DNA from: Desulfobulbaceae bacterium
GTDB lineage: Bacteria > Desulfobacterota > Desulfobulbia > Desulfobulbales > Desulfurivibrionaceae
Direction of reading: 5' to 3'
Length of the DNA: 22,249 bases
NCBI GenBank assembly: GCA_003517965.1
Contig: DOZO01000003.1
Span: 38,061 to 60,309, forward strand
Shown: one piece after another, positions 14,294 through 21,938 of the stretch
Numbering within the stretch: position 1 is the first letter of the stretch
Layout: each line of letters opens with the position of its first letter
Position numbers and translations under genes: made by a program
The notes under the pieces: generated by a model
Told to the model about the DNA's origin: nothing
Seen by the model: only the letters and a program-made list of their open reading frames with translations
The model's database searches: none

Positions 14294-17200
14294 TCAGGCG
14301 AAATATTCCTGCACTGACTTTGGCTCCATGGATTCCTGCTGCATGGTGCCGATGGCCTTGACCATGGACTCAGCCCCGGCAATGGTGGTGGTGTAGGGAA
14401 GATGGTAGTTCAGGGCTGCCCGACGAATGGTATAGGCGTCTTCCGTGGTTCTGGTGCCAAGCGAGGTGTTGACAATCCACTGAATCTGCTTGTCCTGGAT
14501 CTTGTCGAGGATATGTGGTCGGCCTTCTGAAACCTTGTGGACACTGACGCAGGCAACGCCGTTTTCCGCAAGAATTCTGGCGGTTCCTCTGGTTGCGACA
14601 ATATTGAAGCCCAAGGCGCGCAGTTTTTTGGCGATAGGCAATAGAGCAGGTTTGTCGCTGTGTCGTACGCTTAGAAAAACATTGCCTTCGGTGGGGATTT
14701 TTTGACCCGCGGCTAACTGAGCTTTGGCGAAGGCCAGACCGAGGCAGACATCCATGCCCATTACCTCGCCGGTAGATTTCATTTCTGGCCCCAGCAAGGT
14801 GTCCACGTTTTCAAAACGATCAAAGGGAAAAACCGCTTCTTTAACCGCATAGTGGGCAACTACCACTTCTTCAATCAGGCCCAGCTCTGCCAAGGTCTTG
14901 CCGAGCATGACTTTGGTGGCCAGCTTGGCAAGGGGGACGCCAGTTGCTTTGCTGACAAAGGGGACAGTCCGCGAGGCGCGCGGGTTAACCTCAAGGATAT
15001 AGAGCAGATTTTCCTTGACGGCAAACTGGATATTCATCAGGCCCTTGACCTTGAGTTCGGTGGCCATGGCCCGGGTAGCATTTTTAATCGTCTCGATCAT
15101 TTCTTTGGAAATGCTGTGGGGCGGCAGAACGCAGGCTGAATCACCGGAATGAATTCCCGCTTCCTCGATGTGCTGCATGATTCCGCCGATGATGGTGGTT
15201 TCTCCGTCGGAGATGGCATCCACGTCGATCTCGATCGCATCCTTGAGAAATTTGTCAATCAGGATGGGCCGGTCGGGCGAGACGTCGATGGCCGAATTCA
15301 TATAGGAGGTAAGGTCTCTTCCATTATAAACGATGCGCATGGCTCGTCCGCCAAGGACGTATGATGGGCGAACCACCACCGGATAACCGATCTTAGCGGC
15401 TATAATCAGGGCTTCTTCTGCGGTTTGTGCGGTGCCGTTTTCCGGCTGCAACAGGTTTAGTTTGTGCAGGAACTGCTGGAAGCGTTTGCGGTCTTCCGCC
15501 CGATCAATGCTGTCCGGAGAGGTGCCGAGGATGGGTACTCCGGCCTTGGCCAAAGGCACCGCCAGATTAAGGGGGGTCTGTCCACCGAACTGCACGATAA
15601 CCCCATCGGGCTTTTCTTTTTTGATAATATGCAGCACGTCTTCCCGGGTTAGCGGCTCAAAGTAGAGCTTGTCTGAGGTGTCATAATCGGTACTTACTGT
15701 CTCCGGGTTGGAGTTGACCATGATCGACTCAATCCCCATTTCTTTAAGGGCAAAAGCGGCATGGACGCAGCAGTAGTCGAATTCGATACCCTGGCCGATC
15801 CGATTGGGGCCACCGCCCAGAATCATCACCTTTGGGCCTGTGGTTTCCCTGGCCTCGTCTTCTTGCTCGTAGGTGGAGTAATAATAGGGAGTGTAGGCCT
15901 CAAATTCGGCGGCACAGGTATCGACCAGTTTGTACACCGGCTGCACGGCAAGCTTTTCCCGCAGATCCCAGACATCCTCTTCCGAAGTGCGAGTGAGGAA
16001 AGCGAGTTGGCGATCAGAGTAGCCGAGCTGTTTTACCTCCTTGAGAAAGTCATGGTCCAACCCGTTAAAGCCTCTGTCCCGGATGTGGGCCTCCATTTCG
16101 ATAATTTGTTTGAAGTTGTGCAAAAACCAGGGGTCGATAAAGGAGATTTCGTAAATCTTGTCAACGCTCATCCCCCGACGCAAGGCCTCGAATACTTGAA
16201 AATATCGTTTGGAGTTTGGTTTGCGCAGGCCGCTTTCAAGATCCTGTTGATCCATGGCTTCAAGGTTAAATTTTGGGTCAGCGCCAAAGCCGCTCACCCC
16301 GATTTCGAGTGAGCGCATTCCTTTTTGGAAGGCCTCCTTGAAGGTGCGGCCAATGGCCATGGTCTCGCCCACCGACTTCATGGCCGTGGTAAGAAAGTCA
16401 TCGGCCTCGGGAAATTTCTCAAAGGTAAAACGGGGGATCTTGACCACGCAGTAATCAATGCTTGGCTCAAAGGCCGCCATGGTTTCCCGGGTGATGTCGT
16501 TCTTGAGCTCGTCCAGGGTGTAGCCCACGGCGAGTTTCGCGGCGATCTTGGCGATGGGGAAGCCGGTTGCCTTGGAAGCCAGGGCGGAACTCCGGGAAAC
16601 CCTGGGGTTCATCTCGATGATCATCAGCTCGCCATCTACAGGGTTTACGGCAAACTGGACGTTTGAGCCGCCGGTTTCTACGCCGATTTCCCGCATGATG
16701 GCTATGGCGGCGTTGCGCATCTCCTGGTATTCCCGGTCGGTCAGGGTTTGGGCTGGGGCCACGGTGATGGAGTCTCCGGTGTGCACCCCCATGGCGTCAA
16801 CATTTTCGATGGAACAGATGATTACCACGTTGTCGGCCTTGTCGCGCATCACCTCAAGTTCATACTCCTTCCAGCCCAACAGGCTCCTTTCGAGCATGAC
16901 CTCTGAATTCATGCTTAAGTCAAGACCGGCTTTGCAGAATTCATCGAGCTCTTGCGAGTTATAGGCGATGCCGCCGCCGGTGCCTCCCAGGGTAAAGCTG
17001 GGGCGGACAATGATGGGAAAGCCGATCTGTTCGCTGGCGGCCTTGGTCTCTGCAATGGTGTGGATGATGGTGCTTTCCGGAACCTTGAGACCGATTTTGC
17101 GCATGGCATCTCGGAATGAGTCCCGTCCTTCTGCTTTTTTAATGACCTCGATATTGGCGCCGAGCAATTCCACCCCGTATTTTTCCAGCACGCCCAACTC

Positions 17201-17509
17201 GGCGACCTTGATCGCGGTATTAAGGGCGGTCTGTCCTCCCAGGGTAGGCAAAAGTGCGTCCGGGCGTTCTCGTTCGATGATCTTGGCCACCATTTCCGGG
17301 GTAATGGGCTCGATGTAAGTTCGATCGGCAATCTCGGGATCGGTCATGATGGTGGCTGGATTGGAATTGATGAGGATGACCTCGTAGCCTTCCTCTTTCA
17401 GGGCCTTCACCGCCTGGGTGCCGGAATAGTCGAACTCGCAGGCCTGGCTGATGATGATGGGGCCGGAGCCGATAATCAGGATCTTTTTAATGTCGGTTCT
17501 TTTTGGCAT
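14294..17509 (-). CDS. carB: Carbamoyl phosphate synthase large subunit
   Basis: Forms carbamoyl phosphate from bicarbonate, ATP and ammonia delivered by CarA, feeding pyrimidine and arginine synthesis. The 1071 aa match the usual length (E. coli 1073). It has the duplicated carboxy-phosphate and carbamoyl-phosphate halves, each with a dinucleotide-like start (KKILIIGSGPI near residue 8; VMILGGGPNRIGQG in the second half) and an ATP-grasp signature (IIEMNPRVSRSSALASKATG; EVNPRASRTVPFVSKATG). A C-terminal MGS-like allosteric domain ends in the usual TTIAGAESMVKAI region. ATG 17509 is chosen since MPKRTDIKK is the family's normal N-terminus; the open frame extends 22 codons upstream into the spacer. 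The Shine-Dalgarno is weak (AGGT, about 10 nt). A MITE separates it from carA. Confidence 0.98.
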   Translation of the reverse strand: MPKRTDIKKILIIGSGPIIISQACEFDYSGTQAVKALKEEGYEVILINSNPATIMTDPEIADRTYIEPITPEMVAKIIERERPDALLPTLGGQTALNTAIKVAELGVLEKYGVELLGANIEVIKKAEGRDSFRDAMRKIGLKVPESTIIHTIAETKAASEQIGFPIIVRPSFTLGGTGGGIAYNSQELDEFCKAGLDLSMNSEVMLERSLLGWKEYELEVMRDKADNVVIICSIENVDAMGVHTGDSITVAPAQTLTDREYQEMRNAAIAIMREIGVETGGSNVQFAVNPVDGELMIIEMNPRVSRSSALASKATGFPIAKIAAKLAVGYTLDELKNDITRETMAAFEPSIDYCVVKIPRFTFEKFPEADDFLTTAMKSVGETMAIGRTFKEAFQKGMRSLEIGVSGFGADPKFNLEAMDQQDLESGLRKPNSKRYFQVFEALRRGMSVDKIYEISFIDPWFLHNFKQIIEMEAHIRDRGFNGLDHDFLKEVKQLGYSDRQLAFLTRTSEEDVWDLREKLAVQPVYKLVDTCAAEFEAYTPYYYSTYEQEDEARETTGPKVMILGGGPNRIGQGIEFDYCCVHAAFALKEMGIESIMVNSNPETVSTDYDTSDKLYFEPLTREDVLHIIKKEKPDGVIVQFGGQTPLNLAVPLAKAGVPILGTSPDSIDRAEDRKRFQQFLHKLNLLQPENGTAQTAEEALIIAAKIGYPVVVRPSYVLGGRAMRIVYNGRDLTSYMNSAIDVSPDRPILIDKFLKDAIEIDVDAISDGETTIIGGIMQHIEEAGIHSGDSACVLPPHSISKEMIETIKNATRAMATELKVKGLMNIQFAVKENLLYILEVNPRASRTVPFVSKATGVPLAKLATKVMLGKTLAELGLIEEVVVAHYAVKEAVFPFDRFENVDTLLGPEMKSTGEVMGMDVCLGLAFAKAQLAAGQKIPTEGNVFLSVRHSDKPALLPIAKKLRALGFNIVATRGTARILAENGVACVSVHKVSEGRPHILDKIQDKQIQWIVNTSLGTRTTEDAYTIRRAALNYHLPYTTTIAGAESMVKAIGTMQQESMEPKSVQEYFA

Positions 17510-17546
17510 CTGATTTTTTACCTGCCTGTTATTATGTCGAGTTGTT

Positions 17547-17554
17547 ATTTTTGG
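17547..17554. repeat. Target-site duplication, left copy (MITE copy 2)
   Basis: ATTTTTGG, matching ATTTTTTG at 17711-17718 in seven of eight positions. The mismatch suggests an older insertion than copy 1. Confidence 0.6.
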
Positions 17555-17710
17555 GTAACCGTTCAGCAGCACCACATCTTCGGACGATCGGCCCGGCTTA
17601 CGTACACGAGATACGCAGCGCCGATCCGATCGTCCAAATCTGCGGCACTGCTGAACGGTTACAGTCCGGCGGTTATTGGTGCTTTGGTGACCGCCCCGGT
17701 GAACGGTTAC
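17555..17710 (+). mobile_element. IS66-type MITE, copy 2 (156 bp), in the carA-carB spacer
   Basis: Starts GTAACCGTTCAGCAG and ends GGTGAACGGTTAC, with an internal CTGCTGAACGGTTAC that is the perfect 15-bp complement of the left end. Inside is a second perfect stem, GGACGATCGG with CCGATCGTCC. The middle differs from copy 1, but ends and internal arm are nearly identical. It lies antisense to carAB, filling most of the 233-bp gap between the carA stop and the carB start. Since carA and carB are normally close together, the insertion probably widened the operon spacer; a strong hairpin in the mRNA could change the CarA:CarB ratio. Confidence 0.78.
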
Positions 17711-17718
17711 ATTTTTTG
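17711..17718. repeat. Target-site duplication, right copy (MITE copy 2)
   Basis: ATTTTTTG, the partner of 17547-17554 with one mismatch. Because it is T-rich, chance similarity is more likely here than at copy 1; the main support is the matching 8-bp length and position. Confidence 0.6.
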
Positions 17719-17742
17719 TACAGTTGTCAGTACTGCCTGTTG

Positions 17743-18858
17743 CTATTGCTCCTGCATCATCTTGATGAATCTGTCAAAGAGATACAGTGAGTCATGCGGG
17801 CCTGGGGCGTTTTCCGGATGATACTGTACTGAGAATATCGGGTATTTCCTGTGCCGCATGCCTTCGACACTGTTGTCGTTAAGGTTGATATGCGTTAATT
17901 CGATATCCTTTGGATTCAGGGTGGTTGAGTCAACACAGAATCCATGATTTTGTGAAGTTATTTCAACCTTGCCGGTAAGGAGATCCTTAACCGGCTGGTT
18001 GGCACCACGGTGGCCGAATTTGAGCTTGTAAGTGGTGCCGCCATAGGCAAGCCCGAGAAGCTGATTGCCCAGACAGATGCCGAAGATGGGTGTTTTGCCG
18101 AAGAGAGCGCGAATATTGTCGACAATTCCCGGAATGCCGGCCGGATCACCTGGGCCATTGGAAAGAAAGATCCCGTCCGGACTCATGGCCAGGATCTCAT
18201 CGGCGGAGGTGGTGCAGGGGACAACCTGCACGGCGCAGTCTCGTGCGGCCAGGAGCCTGAGCTGATTGTATTTCAGGCCGAAATCATAGGCGACTACTCT
18301 GTATTTGCCAGGGGCGGCTGTGCTGAAATTGTTGCCGGGAGCGGGTCGGTTGTCGCGCCAGCCATAGGGTTCGGCACAGGTGACTTCCCGAACCAGATCC
18401 CGTCCGACAAGGCCGGGGGAATTATTGGCCTTTTGAATGAGGGATTTGGGGTCGAGGTCCTTAGTGGAAACAATGCCTTTGAGAGCCCCGGCTGTACGGA
18501 TGTGACGGGTGAGCGCCCGGGTGTCGATGCCCTCAATCCCGAGAATATTGTCTTTTTTGAGAAAATCGGCAAGTGTCCCGGTTGAGCGGAAGTTGCTGGG
18601 GATAGCATTGTATTCCTTGATGAGAAAAGCCTCGACCTGCACTCTGTCTGATTCCATGTCCTCGGGATTGACCCCGTAGTTGCCGATGAGCGGATAGGTC
18701 ATGGTGACGATCTGTCCCTTGTAGGAAGGATCGGTGAGTACTTCCTGATAGCCGCTCATCCCGGTGTTGAATACGATCTCGCCACTGGTTTCTCCGGAGC
18801 CGGTAAAGGATTTTCCTTCAAAAATAGTGCCGTCTTCAAGGGCGATAAGTGCTTTCAT
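17743..18858 (-). CDS. carA: Carbamoyl phosphate synthase small (glutaminase) subunit
   Basis: Hydrolyses glutamine and channels ammonia to CarB. The 371-aa protein has the CarA N-terminal domain (LEDGTIFEG...GEIVFNTGMSGYQEVLTDPSY) and a class I glutamine amidotransferase domain with nucleophile Cys262 in GICLG and the His347/Glu349 pair in SVQYHPE. Residue 265 is Asn, where most CarA proteins have His (GICLGHQ). The rest of the strip, TYKLKFGHRGANQPV and TSQNHGF, is canonical, so activity is likely. ATG 18858 is the natural start; GAGG is about 13 nt upstream, a weak site. It is first in the operon with carB. Confidence 0.97.
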   Translation of the reverse strand: MKALIALEDGTIFEGKSFTGSGETSGEIVFNTGMSGYQEVLTDPSYKGQIVTMTYPLIGNYGVNPEDMESDRVQVEAFLIKEYNAIPSNFRSTGTLADFLKKDNILGIEGIDTRALTRHIRTAGALKGIVSTKDLDPKSLIQKANNSPGLVGRDLVREVTCAEPYGWRDNRPAPGNNFSTAAPGKYRVVAYDFGLKYNQLRLLAARDCAVQVVPCTTSADEILAMSPDGIFLSNGPGDPAGIPGIVDNIRALFGKTPIFGICLGNQLLGLAYGGTTYKLKFGHRGANQPVKDLLTGKVEITSQNHGFCVDSTTLNPKDIELTHINLNDNSVEGMRHRKYPIFSVQYHPENAPGPHDSLYLFDRFIKMMQEQ

Positions 18859-18932
18859 AGAATTTTTTTAACCTCTAAGCCGTTGTTCTGTTCATACAGT
18901 GCGACTTGAAAATGATATAAGCGGCATAATGG

Positions 18933-18961
18933 GTTATAAATGAACAAATTAAAAAGCACAA
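18933..18961 (-). promoter_or_regulatory. Candidate sigma70-type promoter for carAB
   Basis: Minus strand: TTGTGC (18961-18956), 17-nt spacer, TATAAC (18938-18933). The -10 matches five of six consensus positions and the surroundings are AT-rich. It lies about 75 nt before the carA ATG, in the only spacer between waaA and carA. No attenuator or PyrR-type leader was seen. Confidence 0.55.
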
Positions 18962-18978
18962 TTTATTCATTAACAGCC

Positions 18979-20298
18979 CTAACTTGTAGAATGTACGCAA
19001 GATGAGTTTGTGACGGAATGCAAATCCTCTTTGATAAGTGCGATCTGTTTTTGGGCTGAACCCTGTTGCCTGTTCGCTACCTTAAGGGCACTTCGCCCGG
19101 CTACAGCATATTCTTCTGGTTTTTCAATAAAATAGAGAAGTCTGCCGACGAGTTCCTGAGAGGTGTTCACGCAGAACCCGGCATTTTCTGTTTCAAGCAG
19201 TGCCTTGGCATCGAGAAAGTCATCCATGTGGGGCCCGTAAAAAACAGGGATTCCCCACGCTGCAGCCTCTAAGACATTATGGCCGCCGCGTTTTACCAAG
19301 CTTCCTCCACAGAAAACATAGGTGGCTATTGAATAAAGACTTGCCAATTCACCCATGGTGTCAACCAGGACCACCTCGGCGCTGCGGCCTTGTTCCTGAG
19401 CCTGACGCAAGCGCATGCTGGTGATTCCCTGGGTCTTGAAGAGGGTTTCAATTTCAGTGAGCCGTTGGAGATGCCTGGGAGCAACTATCCAGACAAGATC
19501 CGGGAGCCGCTGTTGCAGGGCACGAAAAACCTTAATCAGCATCGCCTCTTCGCCCGTATGGGTGCTACCGGTAACCAGCACCGGTTGCTGGTTATGGAAA
19601 TTCAGTATCTGCCGATAATGTTTTGTTAGATTGCAGTCTGCCTTAGTGATTGGCTGGTCGTATTTGGCGCTACCCAGGATACGTATGCGGGTTGGGTCTG
19701 CGCCTAAGGCTCTGAACCGTTTGGCGTCAATCCCCTGGATAACGGAAATTTTGGTGAAACAGGCGAGCAAATCTCGCATTAAACCTTGTACCTTTTTATA
19801 GCCGGCATACGAATTTTCAGAAAGGCGACCGTTTAGCAGGAAGAGCTTTGCGCCGTGATGTTGCGCCTGTCGGATGATGTTTGGCCATAGCTCTGTTTCT
19901 AAGCAGATATAAATAGTTGGTTGGATCGTCTGCAAAGTCAGATTGACAATACCTATGAGGTCAAGCGGAGCAAAAAAACATGGGACATCTTTCGGGAGTT
20001 GGTTTGTCGCCACAGCGATTCCATGCCGATTTCCGCTGGATACAACTATTGATGCCTCGGGCAACTGTTTTTTTATTTCGTTAATCAATGCCTTGACGAT
20101 CTGGATCTCGCCGACAGAGGCAGCGTGCAGCCAGATGCGGACGGGTTTGTCTTCATCAAGTGGTACATCTTCCACATCGCCAAAGCGTTGACGGAGACCT
20201 TGGCGATGTTTGCCCGAGAAAACAAGATACACACAGGCAAAAGGGGAAATGGCCATGAAAAATAGCCAACCTAAGAGTTTATACAGGTTATATAGCAA
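18979..20298 (-). CDS. waaA: 3-deoxy-D-manno-octulosonic acid (Kdo) transferase
   Basis: Adds Kdo from CMP-Kdo to lipid A precursor at the inner face of the inner membrane, so the host makes LPS. The 439 aa are slightly longer than E. coli WaaA (425). Features: an N-terminal membrane anchor (about 1-27), QRFG (37-40), HAASVGE with the presumed catalytic base Glu64, LETELWPN near residue 136, LNGRLS, and the C-terminal GT-B nucleotide-sugar domain with GSTHTGEE, PRHLQR and GGSLVKRGGHNVLEAA. The start is TTG 20298, since it restores the family N-terminus length and anchor; it lacks a clear Shine-Dalgarno. ATG 20256 would cut the anchor. The symbol kdtA is a synonym. Confidence 0.94.
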   Translation of the reverse strand: MLYNLYKLLGWLFFMAISPFACVYLVFSGKHRQGLRQRFGDVEDVPLDEDKPVRIWLHAASVGEIQIVKALINEIKKQLPEASIVVSSGNRHGIAVATNQLPKDVPCFFAPLDLIGIVNLTLQTIQPTIYICLETELWPNIIRQAQHHGAKLFLLNGRLSENSYAGYKKVQGLMRDLLACFTKISVIQGIDAKRFRALGADPTRIRILGSAKYDQPITKADCNLTKHYRQILNFHNQQPVLVTGSTHTGEEAMLIKVFRALQQRLPDLVWIVAPRHLQRLTEIETLFKTQGITSMRLRQAQEQGRSAEVVLVDTMGELASLYSIATYVFCGGSLVKRGGHNVLEAAAWGIPVFYGPHMDDFLDAKALLETENAGFCVNTSQELVGRLLYFIEKPEEYAVAGRSALKVANRQQGSAQKQIALIKEDLHSVTNSSCVHSTS

Positions 20299-20363
20299 GG
20301 ATAAGGGAGCCCTTTCTGTGCGAGAAAATATATCGAGTACAGACCTTAGATGAAAATCAACGC

Positions 20364-20392
20364 AATAAAACTGATTGTGGCTTTTTCGTCAA
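20364..20392 (-). promoter_or_regulatory. Candidate sigma70-type promoter for waaA
   Basis: Minus strand: TTGACG (20392-20387), 17-nt spacer, TTTATT (20369-20364), about 65 nt before the TTG start of waaA. The -35 is strong (five of six); the -10 is weaker. Confidence 0.5.
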
Positions 20393-20453
20393 TAAGTTTT
20401 ACGGTACTATGCTATGTGGCAAGAGAGGGACTCGCTTGTCTGTGTGTCTGATG

Positions 20454-20466
20454 CAGTCGTCGACTG
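20454..20466. other. Perfect 6-bp dyad in the amrS-waaA spacer
   Basis: CAGTCG-T-CGACTG, a perfect inverted repeat with a 1-nt centre, between the amrS hairpin and the waaA promoter. It is too tight for an RNA loop, so a protein-binding site is more plausible than a terminator; no family is recognised. Confidence 0.25.
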
Positions 20467-20470
20467 ATCC

Positions 20471-20528
20471 CCGGCATAAGGAGCCATAACGAACCAAGTG
20501 TTTCGTAACGGCTCCTAAAAAATGCCGG
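20471..20528. other. Long imperfect hairpin overlapping the amrS stop codon
   Basis: Three paired blocks: CCGGCAT with ATGCCGG (outer), AGGAGCC with GGCTCCT, and ACGAA with TTCGT (inner), interrupted by two mismatches and an asymmetric A-run. The amrS stop codon (20517-20515) lies within one arm. There is no T-run after the stem on the minus strand, so it is not a standard intrinsic terminator. It could protect the 3' end of the amrS mRNA or be a remnant of a palindromic repeat. Confidence 0.6.
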
Positions 20529-21531
20529 CGATAGCTGCTTGGCAATGCTGGCAGTTTCTGCCGTCCATATATTGTTGTATTACCTTGAAACCAGTTCGTT
20601 TTATGACCAGTTTTCCGCAGTTTGGACAGATGGTGCTTTCCCCGGTGTCGCCAGGGATATTGCCGACATAGACATAGCGTAGACCCTCGGTCAGGCCGAT
20701 CTCTCTGGCGCGGATGAGAGTGGAGTGCGGGGTGGGTGGATGGTCGGTCATCATATAAGTGGGCCAGAACCTGCTGACATGCCATGGTATGTCAGCAGAG
20801 ATGCTTTTTATGAAACGGGCAATGTCGGTCAGTTCGTCCTCTGAATCGTTCCAGCCAGGAATCACCAGGGTAGTGACCTCTATCCAGACTCCAAGTTCCT
20901 TCATCAACCGGATCGTATCAAGGACTGGCTGTAGTCTGGCCCCGCATACCTCTTTGTAAAACTTGTCAGTGAAGGCCTTGAGATCGATATTGTTGGCGTC
21001 AAGATAGGGGGCCAGTTCCCTGGTGGCTTCTGGGCCGGTATAGCCGTTGCTGACAAAGATATTCTTCAGCCCTGCCGTCTGTGCCAGTTTAGCGGTATCA
21101 AGGGCGAATTCGTAGAAGATGGTAGGTTCCACATAGGTGTAGCTGATGGACTGGCAACTGGATCGTTGCGCGGATTCGACTACTTCTGCCGGAGTGCGCT
21201 CGGTGCCGGGGATATCTCCGGCATGTCGATGGGGATATTGGGAGATCTCGTAATTCTGGCAGTGTTTGCAGTGGAAATTGCAGCCTACTGTGGCAATGGA
21301 ATAAGAAAGGGAACCAGGCAGCAGATGAAAGAGAGGTTTTTTCTCGATGGGGTCGATATTTTCGCTGATCAAACGACCATAGTTGAGGCTGTAGAGGATC
21401 CCGCCTCGATTTTCCCGGACCTTGCAGATTCCCCGATGGCCCTCACCGATCAAGCAATTGTGGTGGCAGAGCAGGCAACGGACAGGGCCAGGGGAATTAG
21501 TTGTTTTGGTATAAAAAAGCGCTTCGTGCAT
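20515..21531 (-). CDS. amrS: AmmeMemoRadiSam-type radical SAM protein
   Basis: A 338-aa cytoplasmic radical SAM enzyme of the AmrS family, related to pyruvate-formate-lyase activating enzymes; its substrate is not established. Numbered from ATG 21531: an N-terminal cysteine set (C19, C22, C26, C36) in RCLLCHHNC...GICKVREN, the radical SAM cluster motif CNFHCKHC (C84, C88, C91), SYTYVEPTIFYEF, FVSNGY and NNIDLKAFTDKFYKEVCGA, and a C-terminal zinc-ribbon-like pair (CPNC...CQHC). The second ATG is preferred because GAGAGG lies 6 nt upstream. The usual partners, MEMO1-like and AMMECR1 domain genes, are not in the window, so it may be an orphan or have partners elsewhere. Confidence 0.93.
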   Translation of the reverse strand: MHEALFYTKTTNSPGPVRCLLCHHNCLIGEGHRGICKVRENRGGILYSLNYGRLISENIDPIEKKPLFHLLPGSLSYSIATVGCNFHCKHCQNYEISQYPHRHAGDIPGTERTPAEVVESAQRSSCQSISYTYVEPTIFYEFALDTAKLAQTAGLKNIFVSNGYTGPEATRELAPYLDANNIDLKAFTDKFYKEVCGARLQPVLDTIRLMKELGVWIEVTTLVIPGWNDSEDELTDIARFIKSISADIPWHVSRFWPTYMMTDHPPTPHSTLIRAREIGLTEGLRYVYVGNIPGDTGESTICPNCGKLVIKRTGFKVIQQYMDGRNCQHCQAAIAGIF

Positions 21532-21603
21532 GGTCATCCTCTCAAGGCAATAGATTTATTGCTTAGTTTAGGATTATGTACTCTGGAAAAATGATTCATG
21601 GAT

Positions 21604-21633
21604 ATTAATTCACAAACAAAGAAGGACGGTCAA
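21604..21633 (-). promoter_or_regulatory. Candidate promoter for amrS
   Basis: Minus strand: TTGACC (21633-21628), 18-nt spacer, ATTAAT (21609-21604), about 70 nt before the amrS start. A small dyad GCAATA-GATT-TATTGC at 21544-21559 or close by lies just upstream of the Shine-Dalgarno. The -10 match is only four of six. Confidence 0.4.
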
Positions 21634-21708
21634 CAATAAAAAATATAATTTATTTCAATGGATTAGTGTACTTTTTGTTGGGTGATGAATAAAAAGTTAA
21701 AAATAGGG

Positions 21709-21737
21709 TTGACGAGGGGGGCTGGATCGACTACTTT
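21709..21737 (+). promoter_or_regulatory. rRNA operon promoter
   Basis: TTGACG (21709-21714), 17-nt spacer, TACTTT (21732-21737), about 200 nt before the mature 16S 5' end. An A/T-rich stretch immediately upstream (TGAATAAAAAGTTAAAAATAG) resembles an UP element, and a GC-rich segment follows the -10, as expected of a stringently controlled rRNA promoter. Confidence 0.65.
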
Positions 21738-21743
21738 GCCGCT

Positions 21744-21938
21744 CTCCGCAACGACGGAAGCTAAGACTGACTTAGGGTCAGACCCCTGGCGACAGCGATC
21801 ATTGAAAACTGAATAGTGAGCAAAGTAGAAGATGGGCCCCAAGAAACCGGAGCTTTGGCTTCGGGAGTTTTTATTGCAGTAAAGAGATCAGAATCTCTGT
21901 TAAAGAAGAGTGGGTTTTTAGGAACCTGTTCAGATATT
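21744..21938 (+). ncRNA. 16S rRNA leader (pre-rRNA 5' external spacer)
   Basis: This lies between the promoter and the mature 16S end. It contains alternative short stems CTGAC...GTCAG and GGGTC-A-GACCC around 21768-21785. ATTGAAAACTGAATAG near 21801 resembles the boxA-type antitermination region of other rRNA leaders. A further stem, AGAGAT-CAGA-ATCTCT, lies at 21883-21898. The start is estimated from the promoter. No tRNA is present. Confidence 0.6.

Noticed and set aside
14155..14382. 75-codon minus-strand frame ending in VTNEYPL
   Set aside because: It overlaps the carB 3' end out of frame and runs through the family-2 repeat. No Shine-Dalgarno and no recognisable domain.
17510..17575. 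22-codon upstream extension of carB
   Set aside because: It is encoded by the spacer and the left end of the MITE. The family N-terminus starts at ATG 17509.
20399..20785. 128-codon minus-strand frame across the amrS end and spacer
   Set aside because: Out of frame with amrS, rich in Arg/His/Pro as expected of a shadow frame, and without a start signal.
21775..21785. GGGTC-A-GACCC in the rrn leader as an operator
   Set aside because: It lies in transcribed leader and competes with a neighbouring small stem. Better explained as rRNA leader structure, and too short to call otherwise.
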